From assembly GCA_038246255.1 (NCBI GenBank), contig JBBRWC010000003.1, positions 1 to 64,000 of the forward strand: a stretch of 64,000 nucleotides of DNA, given 5' to 3'. This document shows, in pieces, positions 48,305-57,049 of this stretch. Source of the DNA: RI-242 sp038246255 (GTDB taxonomy: Bacteria; Planctomycetota; UBA1135; GCA-002686595). The notes under the pieces were generated by a model that made no database searches, had not been told where the DNA came from, and saw nothing but the letters and a program-made list of their open reading frames with translations. The position numbers and the translations under genes are program-made. Within the stretch, counting starts at the first letter, position 1; each line of letters begins with the position of its first letter.

Positions 48305-49828
48305 ATGCGCACCCCCCTCATCCCGTTGCTCGTCGCCGTCGGCGCCTTCGCCGCGACCCCCGCCACCGGCCAACTGTCCCTCGACAAGAGCGGGGGCGCC
48401 GTCCCCGGCGTCGCGAACCTGTTTGTCGACGGCACGCCGGGCGACGTCTACGCGATCGTGCTCGCGACCTACGAGCAAACGAGCCAGCCACTGCCGGGCT
48501 TGACGCTCAACGTCCCGCTCGACCTCCTTTCCCTGTCGCTGCAGTTGCCCGGTTTCGCCGGGTTGCTGAACGGCGCGGGGAAAGCCACCGGAACGCTCGC
48601 GGTCCCCGCCCTTGCGAGCCTCGTCGGTTTGACCCTTTCGGCGCAGGCGATCGGCGGGTTCGGACTCGACCAGGTGTCGAACCTCGTGCGGCTCACCCTC
48701 GCAACTCCCGGCACGTTCGCGGACACCCTCGGCGCACCGGTCCTGCCGATCGCCGGCGGTGCGACGGCGGTGCTCGCGGACGGCAGTCTGCTCTTCGCGG
48801 GCGGCAGCGGCCCGCTCGCGCAGCGTTATGACCCGCGCATCGAAGAATGGGAGCTCGCGGGCGCGAGCTTCGGCGTCGGCCTCTTCTCCCAATCGACCGC
48901 GCTCGCCGACGGGCGCATCCTGTTCACCGGCGGACTCGACCTTGCGACCGGCCAACCCACGAGCGCGGCCGCGCTGTGGGACGCTGATACGGGCACGACG
49001 GTCGAGCTGAACATGCTGAGCGCGCGCGCGGCCCACGGCGCATCGTTGCTCTCGAACGGACGTGTGCTGATCAGCGGCGGGTTTCAATCCGTGGCGATCG
49101 GCGATCCGACGGACCTGCTCGCGGTGTTCCTGGCGGCGTTCCAGGGCCTGATCCCCTCTTCCGAGTTTTTCGACCCGAACACCGAATCCTTCGTCGCAGG
49201 CCCGAACATGCTCGAGCCGCGCGCCTTCCACACGTCGACCGCACTCAACAACGGCGACGTCCTCGTTGCGGGTGGCATGACGCTGCTCCCCATCGTCAAC
49301 ATCCCGACGGTCTCGAGCACCGCCTACCAGTTCGTTCCGGCCTTCAACACCTGGGGCCTGCCGAAGTTCTTCTCCGGTGCCCGCCTCGCCCACTCGGCGG
49401 TGAAGCTGACCGACGGTTCCGTGTTGCTCGCGGGCGGTCTAACCCTCGACTTGACAGCGTTCTTGACGAGCGGTGACTTCACAACGATCGCGATCGGCTC
49501 ACTCAACAGCGTTCTGCGCTATACCGGCGGCTTCTTCGGCGGTTTCGCGGGCGCGGGCACGCTTTCGGAATCCCGCGCAGGCGCCGGAATGGCCGCACTG
49601 CCAGGTGGCGGCGCGCTGATCGTGGGCGGGTTCAAGCTGGTTCTCTCCGCCAGCGAAGTCGACCTCGGCACCACGGCCTCGTCCGACCGCTACACCCCGG
49701 GCCAGGGTGTGAGCGCGACGGGCGCCATGGGCTCAGCGCGCCTCTTCCCGCTGCTCGTTCCGCTTGCGGACGGGACGGTGCTCGTGGTGGGCGGCGGAGC
49801 GACGGACACCGAGGTTTACCAGCTTTGA
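48305..49828 (+). CDS. Secreted Kelch-repeat beta-propeller protein
   Basis: This is a 507-residue protein with a signal peptide (LIPLLVAVGAFAATPATG). Residues about 30-140 form a Leu/Gly-rich N-terminal domain. The rest is a Kelch/galactose-oxidase-like propeller with repeats such as VLADGSLLFAGG, ALADGRILFTGG, LLSNGRVLISGG, ALNNGDVLVAGG, KLTDGSVLLAGG, LPGGGALIVGG and LADGTVLVVGG, so about seven blades. No copper-oxidase site is evident. A role in binding at the cell surface is likely but unproven. A longer frame upstream lies inside lpxR and is not real. Confidence 0.82.
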   Translation: MRTPLIPLLVAVGAFAATPATGQLSLDKSGGAVPGVANLFVDGTPGDVYAIVLATYEQTSQPLPGLTLNVPLDLLSLSLQLPGFAGLLNGAGKATGTLAVPALASLVGLTLSAQAIGGFGLDQVSNLVRLTLATPGTFADTLGAPVLPIAGGATAVLADGSLLFAGGSGPLAQRYDPRIEEWELAGASFGVGLFSQSTALADGRILFTGGLDLATGQPTSAAALWDADTGTTVELNMLSARAAHGASLLSNGRVLISGGFQSVAIGDPTDLLAVFLAAFQGLIPSSEFFDPNTESFVAGPNMLEPRAFHTSTALNNGDVLVAGGMTLLPIVNIPTVSSTAYQFVPAFNTWGLPKFFSGARLAHSAVKLTDGSVLLAGGLTLDLTAFLTSGDFTTIAIGSLNSVLRYTGGFFGGFAGAGTLSESRAGAGMAALPGGGALIVGGFKLVLSASEVDLGTTASSDRYTPGQGVSATGAMGSARLFPLLVPLADGTVLVVGGGATDTEVYQL

Positions 49829-49840
49829 CGCAAGTGCTTG

Positions 49841-50773
49841 TCAGGCGCCGGTCGCTACCCGCGGCCGGCGCGTGACGAGCGCGATGCCCGCGAACATCAA
49901 AAGCGCGGCGACCAGCATCAACGGCTCGAAACGCTCCCCCAGAATCCACACCCCCGCAGCGCCCGCGATCAGGGGTTGCAGGTAGATGTAGATCGCGGTC
50001 ACCGACGCCGGCACGCGGGACAGCGCGTAGGTGTTCAAGAGGTACGCGAGGACCGTCGGAAACAGCAGCAAAAGCACGAGCCCGCGCCAGGCGGCCGTGC
50101 TGCCCTCGACGGGGAATAGGTCGTGGCCGTGGGCGAGCAACGGCAACGTCCACAAACTGGCGATGTAGGTCCAGGCGATGACCGCCAGCGGCGGATGGCG
50201 GCGCAAAAACGTGCGCGCCATGACCAAAAACGCCGCGTAGGAAAGGCAGTTGAGCGCCATCAGCGCGTTGCCGAGCAAAACGTTCGTGCCGCCGCCATTG
50301 CCATTGCCCTGCACCTGCAAGAGCAACGCGCCGCTCAAGGCCACACCGAGGCCGACGGCCCGAATGCGCACGACGCGCTCCTGTCCCACCAGCCCCGCGA
50401 GCGCGAAGGTGAAGATGGGAATCAACGTCATCATCAGGCCCGCGTTCACGGACGTGGACAGTTGGATGCCCTCGAGCGCGAGCACCTGGTTCAAGACCAC
50501 GCCGAGCAGCGCGAGCACGAGGATCTGAAGGAGGTCGCCGCGGGGTGGCACCGCGCGTTTGCCGTGCACTGCGAATGCGAGCGTCCCGAGCACGATCGAT
50601 CCCACCGCGATGCGCCACACGGCCATCGCTTTGGGCGCAAAATCCTCCGCGGCTAGCTTCACGAACAGCGGAAACAGCCCAAAACACAGTTGGACGACGA
50701 GCAGTGCTGCGTGGCCGCGCCACACTCCGCCCTCAACCTCTGCCACCGCGGTGTTTTGTTCTCGACCTTCCAT
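49841..50773 (-). CDS. DMT superfamily (EamA) transporter
   Basis: The 310-residue protein has ten predicted membrane helices and two EamA repeats (about 20-150, 165-300). Typical pieces are LVVQLCFGLFPLFVKLA, LEGIQLSTSVNAGLMMTL and IYIYLQPLIAGAAGVWILG. It is not closely similar to the other DMT protein at 33612-34595. The substrate is unknown. A TAGACT box (50791-50786) lies twelve bases before ATG 50773 and is only eleven bases from the box of the divergent Nudix gene, so the two promoters may influence each other. Confidence 0.82.
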   Translation of the reverse strand: MEGREQNTAVAEVEGGVWRGHAALLVVQLCFGLFPLFVKLAAEDFAPKAMAVWRIAVGSIVLGTLAFAVHGKRAVPPRGDLLQILVLALLGVVLNQVLALEGIQLSTSVNAGLMMTLIPIFTFALAGLVGQERVVRIRAVGLGVALSGALLLQVQGNGNGGGTNVLLGNALMALNCLSYAAFLVMARTFLRRHPPLAVIAWTYIASLWTLPLLAHGHDLFPVEGSTAAWRGLVLLLLFPTVLAYLLNTYALSRVPASVTAIYIYLQPLIAGAAGVWILGERFEPLMLVAALLMFAGIALVTRRPRVATGA

Positions 50774-50785
50774 ACGCGGGCGGAG

Positions 50786-50808
50786 AGTCTACGGCGGGCA
50801 CGTACACT
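50786..50808. promoter_or_regulatory. Back-to-back -10-like boxes of two divergent genes
   Basis: TACACT (50803-50808, plus strand) is six bases before the Nudix GTG at 50815. TAGACT (50791-50786, minus strand) is twelve bases before the DMT transporter ATG at 50773. The gap between the genes is only about 40 bases. Confidence 0.5.
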
Positions 50809-50814
50809 GCGCCT

Positions 50815-51405
50815 GTGAACGATCACACGAACACCGCTCAAGACAGCCCGCGCGACTGGCCGCGGCGGAGCAGCCGGCCCGGCCCGGACCTGCGCCTCTT
50901 CAAGGTGCGGTTCGACCTTTTGACCAACCCGCGCACCGGCCTCGACCTTGAGCGCCTCGTCCTAGAAACCCCCGACTGGGTCAACGTGGTCGCCTTGACC
51001 GCGGATTCGCGTCTGGTTTGTGTGCGCCAGTACCGGTTTGGGACCGAGTCCGTGACGCTGGAGATCCCGGGCGGCATGGTCGACCCAGGCGAAGGCCACC
51101 GGGAAGCGGCCGAGCGCGAACTGCGCGAGGAAACCGGCTACCGCGCGGCACGTTGGCAGTACCTGGGCGCCGTGGAAGCCAATCCGGCGATCCACTCGAA
51201 CCGACTGCACCATTGGCTCGCGCTCGGTGCCGAGCGGGTCGGGCACCAGGAGTTGGACGAGGGCGAGGATATCCAAGTCCTCGAGCTGACCCTCGACGAG
51301 GCGCGGCGCGCCGTGCACGACGGCCGGATCGCGCATTCCCTCGTCGTTTGCGCGCTCGCTCGCGTGCTGGACCTGCGCAGCGCCCCCGTAGAATCCGCGC
51401 TGTAG
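50815..51405 (+). CDS. Nudix hydrolase (ADP-ribose pyrophosphatase type)
   Basis: This 196-residue enzyme hydrolyses a nucleoside diphosphate linked to another group. The full Nudix box is at residues 87-109: G87, E93 and the REL-REETGY helix starting at R101, with metal-binding Glu in REET. The layout, with a beta-rich N-terminus (VRQYRFGTESVTLEIPGGM), resembles ADP-ribose and sugar-nucleotide pyrophosphatases (NudF/YffH group), though exact specificity cannot be assigned. GTG 50815 has TACACT six bases upstream. The oxidase gene follows after 13 bases. Confidence 0.9.
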   Translation: MNDHTNTAQDSPRDWPRRSSRPGPDLRLFKVRFDLLTNPRTGLDLERLVLETPDWVNVVALTADSRLVCVRQYRFGTESVTLEIPGGMVDPGEGHREAAERELREETGYRAARWQYLGAVEANPAIHSNRLHHWLALGAERVGHQELDEGEDIQVLELTLDEARRAVHDGRIAHSLVVCALARVLDLRSAPVESAL

Positions 51406-51418
51406 GAACCGCCGAACC

Positions 51419-52567
51419 GTGGAGCGAACCTCGATCCTGATCGTTGGCGGCGGCATCGCGGGGTTGACAACCGCGTACCACCTCACGCGCGCCGGCGCGA
51501 CCGACGTGACGTTGGTGGAGCGCGACACCAACCTCGCGCAACGCGCTTCGTCGAAGAGCGCGGCGATCTTGCGCACACCCATCGAAGAGCCCACGACGGC
51601 GGCGATGGCACGGCGCAGCAAAAAAAGCTTCCTCACGCCTCCCGAAGGTTTCTCACCGACGCCACTCTTGGTCAAACGCGGCCTCGTGCTGATGGCGAAC
51701 CACCGGGAAGCCGCCGCGGATCTAGAGCGCCTTTGCTCCCACCCCGAGAACACGCTTGCGCGGCTTTCGCCGGTGCAGTTAGCGGCGTTGTGCCCGCACA
51801 TCGCGACCGAACCCCTCGTCGCATTCTACGCGCCCGACGACGGCGTGCTCGACATCGCGGCCCTCGTCGCCGGCTTCGAACGCGGCGCGCGCGGGGGCGG
51901 AGTCCGCTTCGAGCTCGGCACGGGTGTCGTGCGCATCCTGACGGAAGGTGGACGCGCGGTCGGAGTTGAGCTCGCGGACGGCCGCGAACTGCGGGCGAAC
52001 CGTGTCGTGATTGCCGCGGGCGCGTGGGCTGCACAGCTCGCGCAGGCCGCGGGTTCGCGTGTGACGCTGCGCCCGACACGCCGGCATCTGTTGATCACCG
52101 AATCCGACCCGTCGTTGGACCCGGATTGGCCGGTTGTTTGGAACGGCGGAGACGCCTTCTACACACGCCCCGCGGACGGCGGATTGATGCTGTCGGTGTG
52201 CGACGAGGTTGACGCGCCGGCGGACACCGAGGTCCCGCTGCCGCAGCTCGCAGAAGCCATCGCGGCCGGCGCCGCGCGCCACCTCGTGGGCGAGCGCTCC
52301 CTCACACCCGCGCGCTTCTGGCTCGGCCTGCGCACCCTCACCGCCGACGACCGCTTTGCGATCGGAGCGGACCCAGACGTCCCGGGCCTGCACTGGGCCG
52401 CGGGATTTGGCGGGCATGGCATGACGTGCTCCTTCGAAGCGGGGCGTCTCGCCGCGGCGCACCTCGTGGGCCGCGGGGCGGATGAACCGCTCCTGGGTCC
52501 CCTCGATCCGGCCCGGCTCGCGGTCGCCTCGCCACGAACCCGTGAACGCGACCGTGACCCGGGTTAG
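51419..52567 (+). CDS. FAD-dependent oxidoreductase, DAO family
   Basis: This is a 382-residue amino-acid or amine oxidase-like protein. The FAD site is ILIVGGGIAGLTTAYHL at residue 6, with VERD at the end of the second strand. VIAAGAWAAQLA is the GD-like block near residue 200. GLHWAAGFGGHGMTCSFEAG near the C-terminus is the usual FAD-closing motif of glycine oxidase, sarcosine oxidase and D-amino-acid dehydrogenase relatives. The substrate is unknown. The GTG start lies 13 bases after the Nudix gene; a TAGAAT box (51389-51394) inside the end of that gene may add a promoter. Confidence 0.85.
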   Translation: MERTSILIVGGGIAGLTTAYHLTRAGATDVTLVERDTNLAQRASSKSAAILRTPIEEPTTAAMARRSKKSFLTPPEGFSPTPLLVKRGLVLMANHREAAADLERLCSHPENTLARLSPVQLAALCPHIATEPLVAFYAPDDGVLDIAALVAGFERGARGGGVRFELGTGVVRILTEGGRAVGVELADGRELRANRVVIAAGAWAAQLAQAAGSRVTLRPTRRHLLITESDPSLDPDWPVVWNGGDAFYTRPADGGLMLSVCDEVDAPADTEVPLPQLAEAIAAGAARHLVGERSLTPARFWLGLRTLTADDRFAIGADPDVPGLHWAAGFGGHGMTCSFEAGRLAAAHLVGRGADEPLLGPLDPARLAVASPRTRERDRDPG

Positions 52568-52729
52568 GCGCTACCCGGGCAGTGGCGGGTCCTAGAATCC
52601 GGCCGCGACCCCGTTGCGGTGGCGCTGGGCCTAGGGCCCTCGCCGGGGGGCAGTCGATGGTGTGAACGGACTGGGGGTGGCTCGCCCGCCGGGGCCGCCG
52701 CCCTGCGGCCTTCGCGACCGTCCGACACC

Positions 52730-55700
52730 ATGCCCCGCCCCCCGTCCCGCAAACCCAGCCCGCACCCCGGGCCCGGAGGCCATGACGGTGCCCCCCCGCC
52801 GGCGATCCGCCTCGGGATCAGCCCCGTCGTGGCGCGGGAGCGACGCCTGCGCCGCCGCAGGCGCTGGATTGGCGCGGGCATCGTGCTGGTTGTCCTGGTC
52901 GCGGCGCTGTGGCTCAGCCGCGAGCGTGTCCTCCTGCCCCAACTGGCCCGGCTCGCGACATCGCTGGCACGGCAGGCCGGGTTGGAGCTCGCCATCGACG
53001 GCCTGCGCGGCAACCTGTGGAACCGGCTCGAAGCGCGCTCCATCACCCTGCGCAACGCCGTGCCGGGCCCCCTCGCGCGCCTCGCGGCCAGGGACGTCGG
53101 GATCTCCTACTCCCTCCCTGGGCTGCTCGCGGGCGATCCGTTCGCGCTGCATTCCGTCGAGGCGTCGGAACTCGATTTCGAACTCGACCTCGGGCTCCCC
53201 CCATCGTCGGAGGAACACAACGGTGGCGGTTCGAGCACGTTGCCGTCGTTCGCACGCAATTTGCCCGCCTTTTCCATCGACGCCCTCGACTTCGCGATCC
53301 ACTTCGCAGGCGGCCGCGCTCTCGTGGGCACCGGCGGGCATCTCGAAGTTGCCGCGTCCGACGCAGCCCGCGGCCCCCAGCCGATCGCACTCACGCTCGA
53401 AAGCTTCGCGTGGCGCGACGGAGAAAACGAGAGCGCCGCACCGCTCGAACTCGCCGCGACGTGGACACGGGGGCGGATCGCGCTCGGCGCACTGCGTTGG
53501 GGCGAACTCGCACCCATCGCCGCGGGCGAAGCCGACCTCGCGGAGCTTTCCGACGGGCGCGGTTCCGCCGAACTCGAACTCCACCTCGCGGGAGCGCCGG
53601 CGACGGTCGCATTTGGACTCGCCCATGGTCGCGTCGAAATCGACGTGCGCGCGCGCGACCTCGACCTCCTGCGCGCCGCCGAGGAACTTGCGGCCCGCGA
53701 TCCGGGGCTCTTTGCGCACCACCTGCCGCTTGCGGCGATTCCGTCGGGCCTGTGGCGTGTCGACGCGGACCTTTCGCGCACGTTGGCGGGCGGCGAGCTG
53801 CGTGGCAAAGCGCGGGTCCTTGGCGAGCGCCTCGACATCGCTGGACGCGATGTGCAGCGCGCCGAAGCACGCCTCGATCTCGAGGGCGATCGACTGTACC
53901 TGCGGACCCTCGACGTCGTGGAGCCGCGCAACACCCTCGCCCTGCGCGACATCGAGATCGACCTTGGCGCCGACGACCTGACCAGCCTCTTCGCGGGGTC
54001 CGCGGGGCGCGTGCGGCTCGACATGCGCGACCTCGCCGGCCTGATCGATCCGCGGGGCGCGCCCATCGAGCGCCTGCCCGAACACCGCCTCACCGCCGTC
54101 GCGGCGCTCGAGGAAGGCCGTTTGCGCGTGCTCGAGGGACGCTTTGACACCCCCGGCGGGTCGCTGATCCTCACCGGCGGTTCGGCGCGTGCGGAGCGCG
54201 GCCCGCGCCCTCTTAGCGGCGCTCCCGCACCTCTGCGCGTGCGCCACGATTTTGCCGGCCTCGCCGACTTCGAATCGCTCGAGCCGCTGACGGCGATCCT
54301 GCAGCTCGGCGACTTCGCCGGCGACCTGCGCGGACGGTTCGACCTCAAGGGTGTCGGCGCCGACATCGACGCCAGCGCGACCCTTGCAGGCTCGGGCGTG
54401 GTCGCCGCCGGTTGGTCCCTCGGCGCGGTGGATCTTGACATCGCCCTGAACGGCGGGCGGCTCGCTGTCCGCCGCCTCGTCGCCGCCCAGGGCGACGAAA
54501 GCCTCGAAGCGACGGGCGCGATCGTGCTCTACGGCGCCGGGCGCACCGCGGTGCCGCTCGAGTTCGACGACGTGGTGGTCGATGCGCGCATCGGCTCCAC
54601 TTGGGAGGCCCTCGCGCCGCGGCTCGGAACGGGCGTCCCCGCCCTCGAGCGCCTGTCCGCGCGGGTCGAACTCGACGGCACGCTCGCAGCGCTGCGGGCG
54701 GATGTCAGCGCGAGCGCGCAGGGACTCGTACTTGGCGACGAGCGCTTCGGGGAAGTGGCGTTCGACCTCGTCGCGCGGCCGCGTTCGGACGGCGAAGGTG
54801 TGGAAATCGAACGTGTCCACGCGCGCGCGAGTTCGCCCTTTGGAGAGGTGGAAGCGCGCGGTTCGGGCAGCTATGCGCCTGACGTCCTGCGCGTGCGGCT
54901 CGAGGAGTTTGACATAGCGCGCGGCGAAGAGCGTTTGTCGCTCGAGCGTCCGATCGAATACGAGCGCGCGGCCGGCAGCCACCGGCTGGAGCGGGCGGCG
55001 CTGTCCGGATCGTCCGGCGCGATCGCCGTCGAACTCGACGGCCCGGACGACGGCATCCAAATCCGCGTGCTCGCGTCGCAACTCGACATCGCTCCCTTCG
55101 CGGGCCGCTTCCTGCCCGCCGAGCTCGAACTGTCGAGTCTCGATCTCAACGGCCGCGTGCGCCTGGGTTCAGGTGGTGTGCTGCGCGAAGCGGAGATCCG
55201 CGCGAACACACCGCACCTGCGACCGCGCGCGCACCTGCCCGCGAGCGAGCTGACCATCGACGCGCGCTGGAGCGAAGACACCCTCACTCTCGCAAAGCTC
55301 GAGGCGCATTCGGATGCGGGCGACCGCGTGCAGCTCGAAGGCCAACTGCCGCTCGCCCTGTCCGCAAATCCATTCGCCGCGGGCGCGATCGCTGTAAGTG
55401 GCTACGTGCGCATCGCGGACGCAAGCCGTTGGCTGCCCGCGGACACGGCGTCGGGTGACCTTCAACTCGGGCTCGAGCTGGGCGGAAGTTGGAGCGCGCT
55501 CAAGGGCGACCTGTCCGTCGATGCGCTCGAGCTCAGGTTTGGCGCCGCCGATTCCCCGGTCGGACAATTGGGCGCCGCCGATGTGTCCGCCCGCTGGTCG
55601 CTCGACGGCACGTCGGCGCAGCTCGACGAGCTTCAGGTGCGCTGGGAATCCCAGGCCACGCTCGCCCTGCGCGGCGACCTGGAGATTCCGCTCGATGCAC

Positions 55701-57049
55701 CGGAATGGGCGCGCGACCGGTTTGCCGCGCTGCGGCACACACCCTTCGATTTCACGGGCAAGGCAGCGATCCCCCACCTCGAGTGGCTGGTGCCCCTCTT
55801 GCCCCGCGTCCGCACGCTCGCCGGCGCGGCCCGGATCGAGGACATCCGCCTGCGCGGCACCTTCGAGGACATGGAGCGCAACGCCACCCTCCATCTTAGG
55901 GGTGTGCTCGTGAAGTTTGACTCCGACCTGCCGGCGATCGACGACCTGGTGGGAGCGCTCGAGCTGTCGCGCCGCGTCGTGACTCCCGACGAGGCCAACG
56001 ATCCGGACGCGGGCAAACCGTTTGAGGCGGAGGTGCTCGACGTGCGCGAGCTGCAGGCGACCGCCGGCGGTTCGCCCCTTGAGCTGCGCGGTTGGATCGC
56101 TCCCTTCGAGACCGAGCCGATTGTGTCGCTGGAGGTCGTGGGCGAAGACCTTTTGCTCTACCGCACGCCGGACACGACCGTGCGGGCCGACGCCGAGCTG
56201 TGGCTCAGCGGCCCCGCGGGATCGCTACACCTTTCGGGCACGGTCGAGCCCACATCCGCGCGCTTCACGCGCAACGTCAACTTCCTGAACCTTGGCCGCG
56301 GTGGACGGCCTTCACCGCGCCGCGCGCGCGGTATCGAACTGTTCTCCTTGCGCAACCCGCCGCTCTCCACGATGACGTTCGACGTGCGTGTGCGCGCGCG
56401 CGAGCCGTTCCGCATCGAAAACAACTTTGCGCGCGGATCGCTGCTGCCCGACATCACGCTCAAGGGCAGCGGCGAGGTCCCGATCATCGAGGGACCGATC
56501 TACTTGCAGCCCACGCGCATCGCTCTGCCGGCGACGCGCCTGCGATTCACCGGCGGCACGATCCTATTCGAGCGCGAAGATCCGTTCGTGCCGCAGCTCA
56601 ACCTGCGCGCCGAAACGCGCATGCGCGGTTACGAAATCGAGGTCCAGGTGCTGGGCCCCTACGACGACCCGGACATCCTGATGACGTCGGTGCCGCCGCT
56701 CCCACCACAGGACGTGGCGGTGCTTGTCGCCACCGGCCAGTTGCCCGACTCTGCGCTGACTGCGGAAGGTGGCGCCCGCACCGCGCGCCTCGTCGCGCTT
56801 TACCTCGTGCAAGACATCTCCTCGCAGATTTTCGGCCGCGACGACGGCGGTCCCGAGGACAACTTCGTCGAGCGCTTCGAAGTCTCGACGGGGCGCGACG
56901 TCTCACGCAAAGGGCAGGAAACGATCGAAGGTTCATTCCTGCTGTGGGAGGGCCGCATCCTCGCGGATGAGCGCGGACTCATCACCGTGGAGCGCGACAT
57001 CTACGACGACGTCAACTTCGGGCTGCGGCTCGTCCTGCGATTCCCGTGA
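52730..57049 (+). CDS. tamB: Translocation and assembly module protein TamB
   Basis: This is a 1439-residue protein anchored by one N-terminal helix (WIGAGIVLVVLVAALWLS, about residue 45). A very long beta-helical region of AsmA/TamB type follows (repeated GNLWNRLEARSITLRNA-like and LRGDLEIPLD-like strands). It ends in the DUF490/TamB C-terminal domain, with LPDITLKGSGEVPIIEGPI and VLVATGQLPDSAL. TamB bridges the periplasm and works with an Omp85 partner in outer-membrane protein insertion or phospholipid transport. That partner is the next gene, overlapped by four bases (GTGA). ATG 52730 is chosen; upstream in-frame sequence looks non-coding. Confidence 0.88.
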   Translation: MPRPPSRKPSPHPGPGGHDGAPPPAIRLGISPVVARERRLRRRRRWIGAGIVLVVLVAALWLSRERVLLPQLARLATSLARQAGLELAIDGLRGNLWNRLEARSITLRNAVPGPLARLAARDVGISYSLPGLLAGDPFALHSVEASELDFELDLGLPPSSEEHNGGGSSTLPSFARNLPAFSIDALDFAIHFAGGRALVGTGGHLEVAASDAARGPQPIALTLESFAWRDGENESAAPLELAATWTRGRIALGALRWGELAPIAAGEADLAELSDGRGSAELELHLAGAPATVAFGLAHGRVEIDVRARDLDLLRAAEELAARDPGLFAHHLPLAAIPSGLWRVDADLSRTLAGGELRGKARVLGERLDIAGRDVQRAEARLDLEGDRLYLRTLDVVEPRNTLALRDIEIDLGADDLTSLFAGSAGRVRLDMRDLAGLIDPRGAPIERLPEHRLTAVAALEEGRLRVLEGRFDTPGGSLILTGGSARAERGPRPLSGAPAPLRVRHDFAGLADFESLEPLTAILQLGDFAGDLRGRFDLKGVGADIDASATLAGSGVVAAGWSLGAVDLDIALNGGRLAVRRLVAAQGDESLEATGAIVLYGAGRTAVPLEFDDVVVDARIGSTWEALAPRLGTGVPALERLSARVELDGTLAALRADVSASAQGLVLGDERFGEVAFDLVARPRSDGEGVEIERVHARASSPFGEVEARGSGSYAPDVLRVRLEEFDIARGEERLSLERPIEYERAAGSHRLERAALSGSSGAIAVELDGPDDGIQIRVLASQLDIAPFAGRFLPAELELSSLDLNGRVRLGSGGVLREAEIRANTPHLRPRAHLPASELTIDARWSEDTLTLAKLEAHSDAGDRVQLEGQLPLALSANPFAAGAIAVSGYVRIADASRWLPADTASGDLQLGLELGGSWSALKGDLSVDALELRFGAADSPVGQLGAADVSARWSLDGTSAQLDELQVRWESQATLALRGDLEIPLDAPEWARDRFAALRHTPFDFTGKAAIPHLEWLVPLLPRVRTLAGAARIEDIRLRGTFEDMERNATLHLRGVLVKFDSDLPAIDDLVGALELSRRVVTPDEANDPDAGKPFEAEVLDVRELQATAGGSPLELRGWIAPFETEPIVSLEVVGEDLLLYRTPDTTVRADAELWLSGPAGSLHLSGTVEPTSARFTRNVNFLNLGRGGRPSPRRARGIELFSLRNPPLSTMTFDVRVRAREPFRIENNFARGSLLPDITLKGSGEVPIIEGPIYLQPTRIALPATRLRFTGGTILFEREDPFVPQLNLRAETRMRGYEIEVQVLGPYDDPDILMTSVPPLPPQDVAVLVATGQLPDSALTAEGGARTARLVALYLVQDISSQIFGRDDGGPEDNFVERFEVSTGRDVSRKGQETIEGSFLLWEGRILADERGLITVERDIYDDVNFGLRLVLRFP

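Noticed and set aside
52631..55081. 816-codon minus-strand frame over tamB
   Set aside because: It is a shadow of tamB, with biased Arg/Ala/Glu composition and no start signal.
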